Of a stretch of 46,481 bases of DNA, positions 23,962 through 31,248 are shown piece after piece. This DNA is from an uncultured Lentisphaeraceae bacterium. Lineage in GTDB: Bacteria; Verrucomicrobiota; Kiritimatiellia; RFP12; DVOR01. Position numbers and translations under genes: made by a program. The stretch lies in the NCBI GenBank assembly GCA_949289005.1, contig CASEMQ010000032.1:1-46481 (forward strand), read 5' to 3'. Under the pieces are notes generated by a model, which was not told the DNA's origin, made no database searches, and was given only the letters and a program-made list of their open reading frames with translations. The first letter of the stretch is position 1. Each line of letters starts with the position of its first letter.

Positions 23962-24630
23962 ATGAGCGGATTGATTGTTGCGGCGGCGGAGCGGATGACC
24001 TTGGCGCAGGCGTGGGACTACGGCGGGTGGCTGATGTGGGTGTTGCTGGCGATGAGCGTGGCGGGGGTGGCGATTTGCCTGTATTTCTTGGCGACGCTTC
24101 GCGTGGGCACGGTGGTGCCGGTGCGATTGCGGCGGGATTTGCCGAAGTATCTGCTGGCGGATGACCCGAACGAGGCGCGGCGGCTGTGCGAGGATGTGCC
24201 TTCGCCTTTGGCCTCGGTGATGGTGGCGACGCTGGACGCGGTGCGCAACGCGCCGCGCGCGGATGCGGCGCTCATCGCGCAGGTGGCCGAGAGCGAGGGG
24301 CGGCGCCAGGCGGAGATGATCGAGGGGCAGACGCAGTGGTTGCTGGACATCGCGACCATCGCGCCGATGGTGGGGTTGTTGGGGACGGTGATCGGCATGT
24401 TGCAGGCGTTCGGGGCGGTGGCCTCGGATGTGGCGGCGGCCAAGCCGACGCTCTTGGCGGAGGGGGTGTCGCAGGCAATCGTGACGACGGTGTTCGGGTT
24501 GTTGGTGGCCATCCCGGCGATGGCGCTCTACGCCTATTTCCGCAGGCGCGCGGGCAAGCTGGTCTCGCTCTTGGAGGGGGCGTGCGCGGAGTTGGTGGCG
24601 GTGCTGGGCAGCAAGCATGCGCAGGAGTGA
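23962..24630 (+). CDS. MotA/TolQ/ExbB-family proton channel protein
   Basis: A 222-residue inner-membrane protein with three hydrophobic segments (about 20-45, 130-155, 170-195). The conserved core IAPMVGLLGTVIGMLQAF and the following ATTVFGLLVAIPAMALY-type segment are typical of ExbB/TolQ. These proteins form a pentameric, proton-motive-force-driven motor with ExbD/TolR. They energise TonB-dependent transport or outer-membrane constriction. The ExbD-type gene follows after 3 nt. No tonB, tolA, tolB or pal is nearby, so ExbB and TolQ cannot be told apart. Confidence 0.88.
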   Translation: MSGLIVAAAERMTLAQAWDYGGWLMWVLLAMSVAGVAICLYFLATLRVGTVVPVRLRRDLPKYLLADDPNEARRLCEDVPSPLASVMVATLDAVRNAPRADAALIAQVAESEGRRQAEMIEGQTQWLLDIATIAPMVGLLGTVIGMLQAFGAVASDVAAAKPTLLAEGVSQAIVTTVFGLLVAIPAMALYAYFRRRAGKLVSLLEGACAELVAVLGSKHAQE

Positions 24631-24633
24631 GCC

Positions 24634-25110
24634 GTGAACTTCCGTGCGCGCAGGGCGGCGTTGCCGCAGTTCCAGATGACGGCGATGATGGATGTCGTCT
24701 TTCTCTTGCTGTGCTTTTTCGTGACCAGCTCGGTCTTCTCGCAGTGGGAATATGAGGTGGATCTGACGTTGCCGAGCGCGCGTTCGGGCGCGGCGGCCAC
24801 GCGTTTGCCCGGCGAAATCATCCTCAACGTGTCGCGCGACGGCACGGTGACCGTGAACCAGCGGGCTTTCCGCGGCGAGGCGCTCGACGCGTTGTTGCGG
24901 CAGGTGGCCGGCTATCTGCCCGGCCAGCCGGTGACCATCCGCGCGGATGGCGACACGGCGTATGCGGACTTCATGCGCGTGGTGGACGCCTGCCGCCTGG
25001 CGGGCATTGCCAATGTGTCGCTGGCCACCGCGCCCGGCGCGACCCCCGGCGTGGTGGCGCCGCCGCCTTTGCCCGGGCCGCCGGCGGAGGGGACGGAGGC
25101 TCGCCCATGA
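24634..25110 (+). CDS. ExbD/TolR-family protein
   Basis: A 158-residue protein starting with GTG, preceded by GCAGGAG. One membrane helix (about residues 15-36, MTAMMDVVFLLLCFFVTSS) carries the conserved Asp of the family (TAMMD), which relays protons in the ExbB/ExbD stator. The periplasmic part has the ExbD fold (VTIRADGDTAYADFMRVVDACRLAGI). A Pro/Gly-rich tail of about 25 residues follows. It is the partner of the preceding protein. Its last bases overlap the next ATG (ATGA). Confidence 0.9.
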   Translation: MNFRARRAALPQFQMTAMMDVVFLLLCFFVTSSVFSQWEYEVDLTLPSARSGAAATRLPGEIILNVSRDGTVTVNQRAFRGEALDALLRQVAGYLPGQPVTIRADGDTAYADFMRVVDACRLAGIANVSLATAPGATPGVVAPPPLPGPPAEGTEARP

Positions 25111-25412
25111 GCGCGTGGGTCTTCGAGGCGCTGATGCTGATTGCCTTCGGGTGCAGCTGGCCGGCTTCCATCGCGAAGTCGCTGCGTACGCGGTTTGTGC
25201 GGGGCAAGTCGCCGGCGTTCATGTTCATCGTGCTGGGGGGCTATCTCTGCGGCATCGTCCACAAGGCGCTCAACCCGCCCGGCGCGGAGGCGGGCTTCCT
25301 GGCCGAGCACGTGCTGTGGCTCTATGTGCTGGACATGGCGCTGGTGGGCACGGATCTGGCGCTCTACTTCCTCTTCCGCAAGAACGCGGCGCCGCGCGTG
25401 GCGGGGGCGTGA
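25107..25412 (+). CDS. Small membrane protein resembling PQ-loop/SemiSWEET proteins
   Basis: A 101-residue protein with three hydrophobic helices. The first helix ends in CSWPASIAKSLRTRFVRGKS, which recalls the PQ-loop motif (Pro-Gln before a basic stretch and GKS) of SemiSWEET sugar carriers, but with WP in place of PQ. The last helix reads LYVLDMALVGTDLALYF. It is co-translated with the ExbD-type gene (ATGA overlap) and sits 1 nt before a transporter gene. The family assignment is by pattern only; transport activity is not shown. Confidence 0.55.
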   Translation: MSAWVFEALMLIAFGCSWPASIAKSLRTRFVRGKSPAFMFIVLGGYLCGIVHKALNPPGAEAGFLAEHVLWLYVLDMALVGTDLALYFLFRKNAAPRVAGA

Positions 25413-25413
25413 C

Positions 25414-26313
25414 GTGCTGCGCTCCGCGCTGTTGGTGGCCTGTTTCGCGCTCGGGTGGTTCTGCCCGTGGCTGTCGGCGTTGCGGCCGCTGATGCCGCTC
25501 TGCCTTTTCTATATGCTCGTGGCGGTTTTTCTGCGGATGGCCTTCACGCCGCGGGCGGTGCATTGGCGGCATTGGCTGGTGCTGGCGGTGAACGTGGCCT
25601 CGGCCTTCGCGGTGTGGGGCGGGATGTTGCTGTGCGGCGTGCCGGAGCGCTTCGCGCAGGTGGCCTTCTTCACCGCCATCACGCCGACGGCCACCTCCGC
25701 GCCGGTCATCGTCAACCTCCTCGGCGGCAGCATCACCTTTGCCTCGATGGGCTTCCTGCTTGGGGCGCTGGTCGTCAGCGCCACCTTCCCGCTGGCGATT
25801 CCCGCGGTGTTGCACGGCTCGGCCTGGGCCGTGATGCCCACCATTCTCTCGCGCGTCTTCTTCGTGGCCATCCTGCCCTTCCTGGTGGCGCTGACGTTGC
25901 GGCGGCTCTTTGGCGAACGTGCACGGACCTGGGGGCGGCGCCTCACGCCTTCCACGCTCTACGTCTGGATCGTCTTGGTGGCCATCATCGCCGCCTCCGC
26001 CAGCCGCACGCTCGACGAGCACGCCGCCGACTACGCGCGCAGCGACATCCTCTGGGTGCTGCTGATCGACTTCCTGCTCTGCGTCTTCCTCTTTGCCTTG
26101 GGCGCCCTGCTCGGCGGCCGCCGCCGCTGGCACGAATGTTCGCAACTCCTCGGCCAGAAAAACACCTCCTATACCGTCTACCTCGCCTTTGCCTGCGGTG
26201 CCCCCTTCGCCGCGCTCGGCCCCGCCTTCTACGTCTTCTTCCACAACGCCTGGAACGGCATCCAGCTCATCTTCGCCGAGCGCGCCCGCCGCGCCCCCCG
26301 CGCCTGTCACTAA
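25414..26313 (+). CDS. Bile acid:sodium symporter (BASS) family transporter
   Basis: A 299-residue protein with 8-9 hydrophobic segments. The crossover motifs are present: ITPTATSAPVIVNLLGGS in the middle and LLGQKNTSYTVYLAFACG near the C-terminus. These discontinuous helices bind substrate and sodium in BASS/SBF proteins, whose substrates include bile acids, pantoate and 2-keto acids. The GTG start lies 1 nt after the previous stop, indicating translational coupling. It is an unusual companion for an ExbB/ExbD pair. The substrate cannot be predicted. Confidence 0.75.
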   Translation: MLRSALLVACFALGWFCPWLSALRPLMPLCLFYMLVAVFLRMAFTPRAVHWRHWLVLAVNVASAFAVWGGMLLCGVPERFAQVAFFTAITPTATSAPVIVNLLGGSITFASMGFLLGALVVSATFPLAIPAVLHGSAWAVMPTILSRVFFVAILPFLVALTLRRLFGERARTWGRRLTPSTLYVWIVLVAIIAASASRTLDEHAADYARSDILWVLLIDFLLCVFLFALGALLGGRRRWHECSQLLGQKNTSYTVYLAFACGAPFAALGPAFYVFFHNAWNGIQLIFAERARRAPRACH

Positions 26314-26499
26314 CCACGCAAGCCCCGCCCAAAACGCGGCGGCGCTTCCGCGGCGTGGTGCGCCCTCCCTCGAGGCGAGGTGCGGCGCACTTCGGCGAAT
26401 GACCCTGCGTATAGATTGAAAAGCCACTTCCAAGGTTGGCCGGGCGCAGGAAAGTTATCAACAGGTTTTCAACCACTGGTGTTCGGGGAAATGGGTCCC

Positions 26500-26535
26500 C
26501 GGGAGGTTGTTGGGATAACGTGCGAAAACCTCCCG
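26500..26535. promoter_or_regulatory. Inverted repeat upstream of promoter P3, possible operator
   Basis: CGGGAGGTT and AACCTCCCG are perfect complements separated by 18 nt. The right arm ends 13 nt before the -35 box. The spacing suits a dimeric regulator, or a hairpin in a longer transcript. No T run follows. Confidence 0.45.
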
Positions 26536-26548
26536 TACGGCCATTCTC

Positions 26549-26574
26549 TTGACAAGATGGGGGGGTGGTACTCT
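26549..26574 (+). promoter_or_regulatory. Poly-G-spacer promoter of the GTPase-PrsW operon (P3)
   Basis: TTGACA at 26549-26554, AGAT, seven G (26559-26565), TGG and TACTCT at 26569-26574; spacer 14 nt, extended -10. With a 17-nt spacer the alternative -10 would be TCTATA at 26572. Confidence 0.55.
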
Positions 26575-26662
26575 ATAGGGCGGTTCTTGATGGGGGCGTG
26601 ACGTGGTTACGTGGCGGACCGTGGCGTTCGCCCGCTTGGTTTGAATAGGGATGAGGAGTGCG

Positions 26663-27871
26663 ATGGGTAACGTAACGTTTCTTGGCGTGGAGGGTTCCGG
26701 CAAAACCGTGTTGACGATGGCGCTCGTCAATGCCTTCCGCGCTCATGAGGCCGAAGGTTGGCGGCTTCGGCCCGAGACGCGGGGCGCTTTCCGTTTTCTC
26801 GCGCAGGTTCCCGACACCATCGCCGGGGAGACGCTCCCGCACCAAACCACCGCGCTCCGACAACTTGCCTGGAGCGTCCTCTTCCGCGACGAACACCAGC
26901 GCACGCTCGACATCCTCGACTATCCCGGCGAAGTCTACCGCCTGGCCTTCCTCGAAGCCGCCGACGACCCCAACCCCGCCTCTTTAGCCGAGCGCGTCGC
27001 TGCCAACAAAGAAGAAATCGACGCGTTACTCGGCCATTTGATGGGTTCCGACCAAGTCTTCGTCCTCTTCAATCTGGCCGACGCCGCCGACATCGCCAAC
27101 ACCCCTGCCAACCTCGATGCCGTCTGGACCACCAACGCGTGCCTCGACTACCTCCACCGCCTCCCCTCCCATCCGCGCATCACCCTCCTCCTTACCCAAA
27201 TCGACCGCTACGTCTCGCCCGACGCCTCCACCCTCGACCCCCGCGCCCTTGTCTCCCGCCATCTTCCGCTTATTGCCGGCAACTTCCCGGACCTCGACGT
27301 CCTCGCCATCTCAGCCCTCGGCTCCGCGGACTCCGCTTTTGGTGTCGACAATCTCCTTCTCCGTTGTCTCATCGATACGCCGGCTGCCCAATACGCTTTG
27401 GAAGCCATTAAGATTCACCGGGTTCAGTTTAAAAAGGCACTGGATGCGATCTGCTGCAGTCCACTCAATTCCACTCGTCTCATTGCGCTTGCTTCCGCTT
27501 TTAAGGCGTGGAGTGCGGCGGTGTGTGAGGGTAACGTGTCTTTTGTGATTTGCCGATTGATTGCCACTTCCGATCTTGATGTTACGAAGGCGGACGTTCA
27601 GGCATTTAGGCGTCTCTGGGACGCACTGTATGGGATAAGCAGCCCGACGGTCGCCTATGAAAAACTCCAAAACCTTGATCTTCCTGGTATGCGAGGAAAC
27701 GTGTGGAAGACGCGAATTCAAGCGGCACTTCGGGGAGCACCTATCGAAAACGTGTTTGGGCAAGATGGGCAAGATGTGCCTAGCGAATCGTTGGACAAAC
27801 TCCTTCTGTTTCTTACGTTTGGTTCATTTATTGTCATTCTTCTCTTTGTCTTTTTAGTCTCGGCGATCTGA
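26663..27871 (+). CDS. Tail-anchored TRAFAC-type GTPase
   Basis: A 402-residue P-loop GTPase. G1 is GVEGSGKT at 8-15, G3 DYPGE at 86-90, G4 TQID at 178-181. The LDILDYPGEVYRLAF form resembles the double-GTPase (DO-GTPase) proteins described in bacterial conflict systems by Aravind and colleagues, though only one GTPase domain is evident. The last 25 residues (LLLFLTFGSFIVILLFVFLV) are a single membrane anchor, leaving the enzyme in the cytoplasm. GAGGAG sets the start at 26663 rather than 26651. From about 27400 the DNA becomes visibly less GC-rich than its neighbours, a sign of foreign origin. It leads a four-gene operon with membrane partners. Confidence 0.75.
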   Translation: MGNVTFLGVEGSGKTVLTMALVNAFRAHEAEGWRLRPETRGAFRFLAQVPDTIAGETLPHQTTALRQLAWSVLFRDEHQRTLDILDYPGEVYRLAFLEAADDPNPASLAERVAANKEEIDALLGHLMGSDQVFVLFNLADAADIANTPANLDAVWTTNACLDYLHRLPSHPRITLLLTQIDRYVSPDASTLDPRALVSRHLPLIAGNFPDLDVLAISALGSADSAFGVDNLLLRCLIDTPAAQYALEAIKIHRVQFKKALDAICCSPLNSTRLIALASAFKAWSAAVCEGNVSFVICRLIATSDLDVTKADVQAFRRLWDALYGISSPTVAYEKLQNLDLPGMRGNVWKTRIQAALRGAPIENVFGQDGQDVPSESLDKLLLFLTFGSFIVILLFVFLVSAI

Positions 27872-27877
27872 GGTGTC

Positions 27878-28843
27878 ATGCAACAGCGAGATCGATTTTT
27901 GGAAACATGGCAGGCGGGGCAGGGTGCCAGGGGGCACTCGGGTTATCGGCCGGTGGTGCGGACGGCGGGGCCGGAGGTGGAGCCGACGGACGAGGCGTCG
28001 GTGAATGGCGAGGAGTTCTTTGGACCCGAGGTGGAAGTTCGCGGCGAGGCGTATGGAGTGGAGGTGCCGGCGTGGGTGGCGTTGTTGGGGCGGCCGTGGA
28101 GTTGGCGGTGGCGTTGGGTGTTGGGGATTGGGGCGGCGGTGTGCGTGGCGTTGGGGTTGGCGGCGGAGGCGGTGCCGGGCGTGCATTTGGTGTATGCGGC
28201 GGCGATGGCGGCGTGCGTGCCGGTGGCGTTGGTGACGTTGTTTTGCGAGCTGGACATGACGGAGAGGGTTGGCGGGGGCGTGGCGGCGGCGGTGACGGCG
28301 GTGGGCGGGGTGGGGGCCTTGGCGCTTGCGCTGGGGTTGTATCGGCTGACGGGGATTGAGGAGGCGGGTTTGGCCGGGCTTGTGGAGGAGCCGGCGAAGG
28401 GCGCGATGCTTGCGGTGCTGGCGATGGCTTCGCGGCGGTTCCCGGGGATTTTGTCGGGCGTGGCGCTGGGGGTGTGCGTGGGGGCGGGGTTCGCGATTGT
28501 CGAGACGTTTTTCTACGCCTATGGATTTGGAGAGGACGGGGGGCCTTCGACGTGGGTTTTGCTTGTGCGTGGGGTGCTTTCGCCATTGACGCATTTGGCG
28601 TGGACGGGGGCGTTGGGTGGGGCGATGTGGGCGGCGCGGGGTGCGGGACGCCCGGGGTGGCGTGCCTTTGGTTCGTGGCTGACGTGGGGGATTTTGGCGG
28701 CGATGGTGCTCATGCATTGCATTTGGAACAGCGTCGGACCGGTCGAATGGCTGGCGGTGGCGTTGTGGGCATTGATTTTCTGGTTCGTCAAACGTGGCGT
28801 GGCGGAGGCTTCCGCGTGGGGCTTCCGCCCGAAAGGAGGATGA
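27878..28843 (+). CDS. PrsW-like intramembrane metalloprotease
   Basis: A 321-residue protein with about 8 membrane segments after a 65-residue hydrophilic N-terminus. It carries the PrsW (M82) marks: EEPAK at 170-174, Glu209 in GFAIVET, His239 in SPLTHLAW and His280 in LMHCIWN. Family members cut single-pass membrane proteins such as anti-sigma factors to start signalling. The operon offers possible substrates: the single-pass protein encoded next and the tail-anchored GTPase before it. Six nt separate it from the GTPase gene, and its stop overlaps the next start (ATGA). Coupling to the GTPase is inferred. Confidence 0.8.
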   Translation: MQQRDRFLETWQAGQGARGHSGYRPVVRTAGPEVEPTDEASVNGEEFFGPEVEVRGEAYGVEVPAWVALLGRPWSWRWRWVLGIGAAVCVALGLAAEAVPGVHLVYAAAMAACVPVALVTLFCELDMTERVGGGVAAAVTAVGGVGALALALGLYRLTGIEEAGLAGLVEEPAKGAMLAVLAMASRRFPGILSGVALGVCVGAGFAIVETFFYAYGFGEDGGPSTWVLLVRGVLSPLTHLAWTGALGGAMWAARGAGRPGWRAFGSWLTWGILAAMVLMHCIWNSVGPVEWLAVALWALIFWFVKRGVAEASAWGFRPKGG

Positions 28844-29709
28844 TGGGTACGTTTCCTTTGGTCGTTTACACGGCGGAACATGGGCTGAATTGGAACTATC
28901 CGCAGGGCGAGATCGACTTTGCGGCGCTGGATGCCTGCCGCAAGGCGTTCGGGCGATTGCCGGATTTCGATGCGGGGGAGGAGGGCTTCGAGGGGGTCTG
29001 GTGCACGCCGGAAAGGGTCTTCGCCTTGCGGTGTCAAAGCGTGAAGGGCTGGGATTTCCGTGGGCGCGATGCGACGTATCTGGCCGTGACCTGGGTGCCG
29101 CGGGAACAGGCTGCGACGACCGACTTCGAGGTATTGTTGCGCGTACCTGAACTGTGCGAGCCGACGCACACGCCGTCGCCCTTCTTCAAGGCGACCGCTG
29201 CGTGCCCGCCCGCCGGGGCCATCCCTGCGTCGCCGATATTGCCGGACTTTCGGCGGGTCGGCGCGGTACTCGCGGGGTTGCCGCCGAACGCCTCCGCCAC
29301 CTTTCGGCGTGGTTTGCGCGGTGGCCCGGTGGAGGTGCGTGTGCGGCAACCTGCCGAAACGCCCCACGCGGCGCCACCTGAGACGAGCGCAAATCCGGCG
29401 GCGCCCGCGCCTGTCCATGCCCCGACCACGTCATCCGCCGATTGGCGCCCCACGTGGCTGACGCTCGCCGCCTGCGTGACGGTCTGGGTCATCACGCTCG
29501 CGCTTCTGGGGTGGACAGCCTGGCGCCTCCGCCAAACCGAGGCCGCACTCGACGCCGCACAACGCGAACTGCGCCAACTGAAGGTGCGTTGCCAACCGAG
29601 CGTTCCGGTTATGCCTCCCTTTCTCTTCTGGCTCCAAGAGTACCGCCTTAACGACGAAACCATTTTCTTAAACATCCATTGCCCAAGCGAAGGAGTTCCC
29701 CATGAATGA
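28840..29709 (+). CDS. Single-pass membrane protein with N-terminal cytosolic domain, GTPase-partner candidate
   Basis: A 289-residue protein with no firm family. Residues 1-105 form a soluble domain starting FPLVVYTAEHGLNWNYPQG. The opening recalls the N-terminal domain of GTPase-associated protein 1 (GAP1-N), but the match is weak and by eye. A Pro/Ala-rich linker follows, then one membrane helix (about 205-228) and a short coiled coil (RQTEAALDAAQRELRQLK). A strong ribosome site AAAGGAGG lies directly before tandem ATGs at 28840 and 28843. With the topology suggested by flanking charges, it could be the substrate of the PrsW-like protease. Its 3' end overlaps the next gene by 8 nt. Confidence 0.6.
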   Translation: MMGTFPLVVYTAEHGLNWNYPQGEIDFAALDACRKAFGRLPDFDAGEEGFEGVWCTPERVFALRCQSVKGWDFRGRDATYLAVTWVPREQAATTDFEVLLRVPELCEPTHTPSPFFKATAACPPAGAIPASPILPDFRRVGAVLAGLPPNASATFRRGLRGGPVEVRVRQPAETPHAAPPETSANPAAPAPVHAPTTSSADWRPTWLTLAACVTVWVITLALLGWTAWRLRQTEAALDAAQRELRQLKVRCQPSVPVMPPFLFWLQEYRLNDETIFLNIHCPSEGVPHE

Positions 29710-30220
29710 AGCCGAACGTTATCTGCGCGAGCATTCGCAGACACACACGGATTGGCCACACGCGTCCACGGCGATATCCGGTCGCAAAGTCCCCGAACCA
29801 CCAGATGTCGAACCCACAGGGCAGCAAGTCGTCGTCTCTTGCGGGACGGCGTGGAAGCAGTTTTGGACACGTTGGAGTTTCAAGGGGCGCTCCTCCCGTT
29901 CGGAATATTGGTGGATGTTTTTCACGTTGCATTTCCCCGTGAACTTTCTTAATGGTTTCGCGGAGGGTGCGGCTGAATACAGTGGTTCAAGTGGCGTTGT
30001 ATGGGCTGGTCTCGCTCTACTTTGCCTCATCATCGGGGTTGTTGCGCTTGTGCCGTCAGTATCCATTGCGGTTCGACGCCTTCACGACTCTAATCGCTCG
30101 GCATGGTGGCTACTTATCAATTTCGTGCCGTTTGTCGGGTTCCTGATCTTCCTTGTGATGCTATTGTTGCCGAGCGAGCCCAAGCCCAATCGTTTCGGGC
30201 CGGTGCCGAATGTCCGCTGA
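29702..30220 (+). CDS. DUF805 family membrane protein
   Basis: A 172-residue protein. A 50-residue hydrophilic N-terminus is followed by the DUF805 signature: FKGRSSRSEYWWMF at 60-73, two hydrophobic segments, RRLHDSNRSAWW at 125-136 and the terminal NRFGP. The function of DUF805 is unknown; the domain often recurs in multi-gene membrane systems. Base composition is lower in GC than neighbouring housekeeping genes. It starts inside the end of the previous gene behind GAAGGAG, so it belongs to the GTPase-PrsW operon and closes it. Confidence 0.85.
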   Translation: MNEAERYLREHSQTHTDWPHASTAISGRKVPEPPDVEPTGQQVVVSCGTAWKQFWTRWSFKGRSSRSEYWWMFFTLHFPVNFLNGFAEGAAEYSGSSGVVWAGLALLCLIIGVVALVPSVSIAVRRLHDSNRSAWWLLINFVPFVGFLIFLVMLLLPSEPKPNRFGPVPNVR

Positions 30221-30287
30221 GGCGGCGCCAATCGGCGGGGGCGGCGGTTTTGCGGCGTGCGGGCGCAAGCCTGCGGGTTGGCAACTG

Positions 30288-30296
30288 TGGTAGAAT
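30288..30296 (+). promoter_or_regulatory. Extended -10 box of era, placed for a leaderless mRNA
   Basis: TGGTAGAAT ends at 30296, exactly 6 nt before ATG 30303, which puts the expected transcription start on the A of the start codon. No ribosome site is available. Confidence 0.6.
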
Positions 30297-30302
30297 AGGG
30301 GC

Positions 30303-31244
30303 ATGGAAGGTGAAACGCAGACGCAATTGAGGGCCGCGATGGTCGCCGTGGTGGGGCGAACCAATTCGGGCAAATCGACGCTGGTCAATCGTTTGGTCGG
30401 CGAGAAGGTGTCCATTGTCTCGGGGATGGAGCAGACGACGCGCAACCGGATCCGGGCGATTGTGACGGAGGCGCGGGGGCAGTTGGTGTTTCTGGACACG
30501 CCGGGGGCGCACAAGGCGGAGAATGAGCTGGGGACGTTGATGAACCGGATGGCGCGTGGGGCGGGGCGCGACGCGGATGTGTTGCTGGTGGTTTTCGACG
30601 GGGCGGCGCCGGTGCGCCTGGAGGATGAGGGGTGGATGGCGCGGGCGGCGTTCGCGGGGTGCCCGGTGGTTTTCGCGCTGAACAAGGCGGACGCGCCGGG
30701 GTTCGCGCCGGGGCGTTTCCGCGAGGCGTGGGCGCGGGTGCGCGCGGAGAAGGCGGCGGAGCGGGGCGCGACGGCGGCGGAGCCGGCGTGGATGGAGATC
30801 TCGGCGGCGACGGGGGCGGGGTGCGAGGCGTTGCTGGGGGCGCTTTTCGCGCGGGCGTTGCCGTGCGAGGCGTTGCCGTTCCCGGAGGACATCGTGAGCG
30901 ATTTCCCGCGGAAGCTGGCGATCGGCGACATCATCCGCGAGAAGTTGATCGCGCGGCTTTTTCAGGAGGTGCCGCATCAGCTGGGGGTGCGGGTGGATCG
31001 GATCGACGAGCGGCCGGATGGCTCGTGGGAGGTGCACGCGACGATTTTGGTGAACCGGCCCTCGCAGAAGGGGATGGTCATCGGCCTGAAGGGGCGGACG
31101 TTGCGGGCGATGCGCCGCGCGGCGGAGCCGGAAATCGCCGAGGCTTACGGGCTGGCGGGGTGCACGATCGTGCCTTTCGTGCGGGTGGAGCCGAAGTGGT
31201 TCCGCAATCATTTCATTCTGAAGGAACTGGGTTACAAGGAGTGA
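30303..31244 (+). CDS. era: GTPase Era
   Basis: A 313-residue GTPase that binds 16S rRNA and helps mature the 30S subunit. G1 GRTNSGKS at 18-25, G2 TTRNR, G3 DTPG at 65-68, G4 NKAD at 127-130, then a type II KH RNA-binding domain with IRPDGSWEV-like and GLKGRTLRAMRRAAE segments. Length is usual. The TAGAAT box 6 nt upstream implies leaderless translation. The downstream genes sppA and a HAD hydrolase follow closely. Confidence 0.96.
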   Translation: MEGETQTQLRAAMVAVVGRTNSGKSTLVNRLVGEKVSIVSGMEQTTRNRIRAIVTEARGQLVFLDTPGAHKAENELGTLMNRMARGAGRDADVLLVVFDGAAPVRLEDEGWMARAAFAGCPVVFALNKADAPGFAPGRFREAWARVRAEKAAERGATAAEPAWMEISAATGAGCEALLGALFARALPCEALPFPEDIVSDFPRKLAIGDIIREKLIARLFQEVPHQLGVRVDRIDERPDGSWEVHATILVNRPSQKGMVIGLKGRTLRAMRRAAEPEIAEAYGLAGCTIVPFVRVEPKWFRNHFILKELGYKE

Positions 31245-31248
31245 TGCC

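Larger units (their letters stand above)
26314..26662 (+). other. Intergenic region upstream of the GTPase-PrsW operon
   Basis: About 350 nt. It contains the 9-bp inverted repeat CGGGAGGTT/AACCTCCCG (26500-26508 and 26527-26535), the poly-G promoter at 26549-26574, and an 85-nt leader. A DnaA-box-like TTATCAACA near 26456 stands alone. No gene is seen. Confidence 0.6.

Noticed and set aside
26450..26475. DnaA box and replication origin near TTATCAACA
   Set aside because: One imperfect box, no cluster, no AT-rich unwinding element, no dnaA/dnaN nearby.
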